Position numbers and translations under genes: made by a program. The notes under the pieces are model-generated. The model made no database searches. It was not told where the DNA came from and worked only from the letters and a program-made list of their open reading frames with translations. 64,000 nucleotides of DNA from Bin80 sp965219915 (GTDB lineage Bacteria; Bacteroidota; Rhodothermia; Rhodothermales; Bin80): NCBI GenBank assembly GCA_965219915.1, contig OZ244794.1, forward strand, positions 2,480,001 to 2,544,000, given 5' to 3'. Within the stretch, counting starts at the first letter, position 1, and each line of letters starts with the position of its first letter. This document shows, piece by piece, positions 61,178 to 64,000 of this stretch.

Positions 61178-63298
61178 CTAGCCTGTTTTGCCGTAACTGG
61201 AAAGAATAACTTTCTCTGCTACGGATTTGGGAGCGGGCTCATATGATTCGAACTGCATCGTATAGATTGCCCGCCCCTGTGTTAATGATCGCATATCTGT
61301 CGAGTAGCCAAACATTTCTGAAAGTGGAACCAGTGCTTTGACGACTCGGGCATCCTGTCGCTGGTCCATTGACATGATCCGGCCCCGACGGCCATTCAAA
61401 TCACCGATTACATCTCCCATGTACTCTTCTGGTGTAATCACCTCTACTTTCATGAGTGGCTCCATGAGTACGGGATTTGCGCGTCTTGCTGCACTTCTGA
61501 ACGCCATTTGCCCAGCAATTTCGAAGGCATTTTGGTCAGAGTCTACATCGTGGTGCTTCCCGTCAAAAAGACGCACTCTAACACCTTCTACCGGGTATCC
61601 TGCGAGTGGCCCGTGGCTCACTGCATTCTTGAGACCCTTATGAACGCTCGGAATAAACTCCTTGGGTATGGCACCACCAACCACCTCGTTGACAAACTCA
61701 AACCCGACACCGCTTTCGTTGGGACCGATCTCCATCTCAACAACAGCATACTGCCCGCGTCCACCGGTTTGTTTCTTGTGTGTGTACCGCTCGAGGACCG
61801 GCGTCCTGAAGGCTTCCCTGTATGCCACCTGAGGTTTGCCCACATTTGCTTCAACCTTGAATTCTCTACGCAGGCGATCCACGATGATCTCCAGGTACAG
61901 CTCCCCCATGCCCGCAATGAGTGTTTGGCCGGTCTCCGGGTCAATGGACACCTGAAAGGTTGGATCCTCTTCTGCAAGCTTCTGGAGACCGGCAGACAGC
62001 TTGTCGCTGTCCGCTTTTGTTTTAGGCTCTATAGCGATGCGGATCACGGGATCCGGAAAATCCATCTGCTCCAGGATCACCGGATGGTTGGGATCAGAGA
62101 GGGTATCTCCGGTCTTGATGTTTTTCAGTCCCACGGCCGCCGCGATATCACCGGCTTCAACACGAGTCACATCTTCACGATCTTTGGCGTGCATAAAGAG
62201 GAGCCTTCCGATCCGCTCCTTGCGGCCTGTCGTAGAATTGTATACCTGCGTGCCCTTATCCAGCGCTCCACTGTAAACCCTGAAAAACGTGAGCTTTCCG
62301 ACATAAGGATCAGTGGCGATCTTGAAAGCAATCGCAGAAAACGGTACGTCCGCCTGTGGAGCACGTACGACCTCCTTGCCGGAACCCGGCACGGTACCTA
62401 CTACCGACTGGACATCTGATGGGCTGGGTAAATAGTCAACTACACCGTCCAAAAGACGCTGAATCCCCTTGTTTTTGAACGCCGAACCACAGAATACAGG
62501 GGTAATATCCAGGTTTAACGTGGCTGAGCGTACCGTAGCCCGGATCTCTTCAGCGGTAATCTCCTCGCCTTCGAGATATTTCATGAGCAGATTGTCATTA
62601 TGCTCTGCTACGGATTCCAGGAGAAGAATTCGCCAGTGTCGGGCTTCCTTGACCAGGTCCTTGGGAATATCAATCAGGTCCCATGTTGAGCCCTGTGTTT
62701 TATCGTGCCAGATGATGGCTTTATTCATGATCAGGTCAATGACCCCGCTGAATAATGCACCGGCTCCTATCGGAATCTGAACGGGCACAGGGTTGGCCTT
62801 GAGGCGATCCTTCATCGAATTAAGTGCAGTAGTAAAGTCTGCACCTGTCCGATCCATCTTGTTCACGAATGCAATCCGGGGCACCCGATACTTGTTAGCC
62901 TGCCTCCACACCGTCTCTGACTGTGGCTCAACGCCACCGACAGCACAGAAAAGTGCCACGGCTCCGTCGAGAACACGGAGTGACCGTTCGACCTCGACCG
63001 TGAAATCAACATGACCAGGCGTATCGATGATGTTGATCCTGTACTCGGTGTTTGCTTTTTTCCAGAAACAGGTCGTAGCAGCGCTGGTGATCGTGATCCC
63101 ACGTTCCTTTTCCTGCTCCATCCAGTCCATGGTGGCACCACCCTCATGGACCTCCCCCATCCGATGCAGCCGCCCCGTGTAGAAGAGAATTCGCTCGGTT
63201 GTTGTGGTTTTACCTGCGTCAATATGGGCCATAATGCCAATATTGCGCATGCGGCAAAGTTTGGAGTCCTTAGGCGTGTTCATTGGAATCACAGTCAT
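61178..63298 (-). CDS. fusA: Translation elongation factor G
   Basis: This 706-residue five-domain GTPase has AHIDAGKTT, RGITI, DTPGH and NKMDRTGADF, then domain IV (HVDF-type RGQYAVVEMEIGPNESG...KGLKNAV) and the C-terminal domain V (VITPEEYMGDVIGDLNGRRG, SMDQRQDARVVKALVPLSEM). It translocates the ribosome. The ATG at 63298 immediately follows the rpsG stop; an in-frame ATG at 63283 is an alternative. Confidence 0.98.
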   Translation of the reverse strand: MTVIPMNTPKDSKLCRMRNIGIMAHIDAGKTTTTERILFYTGRLHRMGEVHEGGATMDWMEQEKERGITITSAATTCFWKKANTEYRINIIDTPGHVDFTVEVERSLRVLDGAVALFCAVGGVEPQSETVWRQANKYRVPRIAFVNKMDRTGADFTTALNSMKDRLKANPVPVQIPIGAGALFSGVIDLIMNKAIIWHDKTQGSTWDLIDIPKDLVKEARHWRILLLESVAEHNDNLLMKYLEGEEITAEEIRATVRSATLNLDITPVFCGSAFKNKGIQRLLDGVVDYLPSPSDVQSVVGTVPGSGKEVVRAPQADVPFSAIAFKIATDPYVGKLTFFRVYSGALDKGTQVYNSTTGRKERIGRLLFMHAKDREDVTRVEAGDIAAAVGLKNIKTGDTLSDPNHPVILEQMDFPDPVIRIAIEPKTKADSDKLSAGLQKLAEEDPTFQVSIDPETGQTLIAGMGELYLEIIVDRLRREFKVEANVGKPQVAYREAFRTPVLERYTHKKQTGGRGQYAVVEMEIGPNESGVGFEFVNEVVGGAIPKEFIPSVHKGLKNAVSHGPLAGYPVEGVRVRLFDGKHHDVDSDQNAFEIAGQMAFRSAARRANPVLMEPLMKVEVITPEEYMGDVIGDLNGRRGRIMSMDQRQDARVVKALVPLSEMFGYSTDMRSLTQGRAIYTMQFESYEPAPKSVAEKVILSSYGKTG

Positions 63299-63766
63299 CT
63301 ACAGTCTGAAGTGTGCAAATGCTTTATTTGACTCTGCCATTCTGTGTGTGTCATCTTTTTTCTTGACCGCAGCCCCTTCTCCCTTTGAAGCAGAATAAAG
63401 TTCTCCTGCCAGTCGCTGCGCCATTGAACGATCGGATCTTTTTGATGCTTGTTGGATGATCCATCTGAAAGCCAGGGCGGTCCGACGTTCTGCACGAACT
63501 TCGATGGGAACCTGATACGTTGCTCCACCCACACGCCGACTGCGCACTTCAACCAGGGGGGCAACATTCTCAATCGCCTTACGGAAAATGTCCAAGCCCG
63601 GCTCTCCTGAACGCTGCTCAATTTGCGTGAACGCATCGTACACGATTTTCCGGGCAACACTTTTCTTGCCGTGGAGCATAACGTAATTGACGAACTGCGC
63701 CACGAGTGCATCCTGATATTTTGGATCCGGCGTGACCGAACGCCGCTCAGCTGATTTTCTACGCAT
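63299..63766 (-). CDS. rpsG: 30S ribosomal protein S7
   Basis: This 155-residue S7 begins MRRKSAERRSVTPDPKYQDA and has VNYVMLHGKKSVARKIVYDA, VRSRRVGGATYQVPIEV and RMAESNKAFAHFRL. It nucleates assembly of the 30S head. The stop abuts the fusA ATG. Confidence 0.98.
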   Translation of the reverse strand: MRRKSAERRSVTPDPKYQDALVAQFVNYVMLHGKKSVARKIVYDAFTQIEQRSGEPGLDIFRKAIENVAPLVEVRSRRVGGATYQVPIEVRAERRTALAFRWIIQQASKRSDRSMAQRLAGELYSASKGEGAAVKKKDDTHRMAESNKAFAHFRL

Positions 63767-63822
63767 CTGTTAGTCTGGTGACAGCATATGTTTGATATCC
63801 TGTCGCCCGAAAATTGATTTAA

Positions 63823-64000
63823 TCATCTCTTTGGCCGCTTTGCGCCATACTTTGAGCGCGACTGGGTTCTGTCTTCCACACCGGAAGTATCCAGTGCACC
63901 ACGCACAATGTGATACTTCACACCAGGCAGGTCCTTGACACGCCCCCCTCTCACCAGCACAATTGAGTGCTCCTGGAGGTTATGCCCCTCCCCTGGGATA
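63823..64000 (-). CDS. rpsL: 30S ribosomal protein S12, C-terminal part
   Basis: The last 58 codons are in the window; the N-terminus lies beyond 64000. The visible part includes GEGHNLQEHSIVLVRGGRVK, the conserved DLPGVKYHIVRGALDTSGVE and the KRPKR ending. S12 lies at the decoding site. Fifty-six bp separate its stop from the rpsG start. Confidence 0.97.
   Translation of the reverse strand, partial: IPGEGHNLQEHSIVLVRGGRVKDLPGVKYHIVRGALDTSGVEDRTQSRSKYGAKRPKR

Overview
The window is a bacterial chromosome segment, most likely from a marine or uncultivated member of the Rhodothermota/Bacteroidota. Three things point there. One secreted protein ends in a type IX-style sorting domain with an NYPNPFNP motif. 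There is a TonB-dependent receptor with an N-terminal carboxypeptidase-regulatory domain, a DUF5916 protein and proteins related to the GWxTD family. The ribosomal cluster runs secY-map-infA-rpmJ without adk. Placement is inferred from gene content only.

Positions 1-34,400 hold ordinary accessory and metabolic genes. They include a beta-propeller lipoprotein cut by the left edge, a group II PLP decarboxylase divergent from an aldehyde dehydrogenase with a 19-bp tandem repeat between them, metY with a CoA-binding protein, and ppk2. A phosphate island follows (about 9.6-18.1 kb): ppk1 and a TonB-dependent receptor diverge from a 167-bp spacer that carries a Pho-box-like array, and downstream come a secreted beta-helix protein and a Na/Pi cotransporter. 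Next are a YfiT-like DinB protein, a Tat-exported phosphoesterase, an SDR, a phosphoribosyltransferase, a Tat-exported aldo/keto reductase, two tandem carboxypeptidase-regulatory-domain paralogs, a Rieske oxygenase, an AcuI-type reductase, a TonB-like protein, an AbgT transporter, a DUF5916 outer-membrane protein, a YwaF-type membrane protein and a class-V aminotransferase.

Positions 34,900-42,050 hold three tandem paralogous exported proteins. Each joins a GWxTD-family N-terminal region to a TonB C-terminal domain. The spacers between them carry decayed copies of the 3' end of the adjacent CPBP protease gene, so the array grew by segmental duplication. Beside it lie TPR, TPM and LemA genes.

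Positions 42,075-64,000 are on the minus strand. They contain the fused str-S10-spc-alpha ribosomal cluster (rpsL partial, rpsG, fusA, tuf, rpsJ through rplQ), followed by a bifunctional rel and ruvX. The zinc-free forms of L36 and S14 and the long charged tails on L17 and S3 are notable.

The best candidates for further work are the Pho-box-controlled phosphate island and the triplicated TonB-C fusion proteins. No CRISPR array, IS element, tRNA or rRNA was seen.
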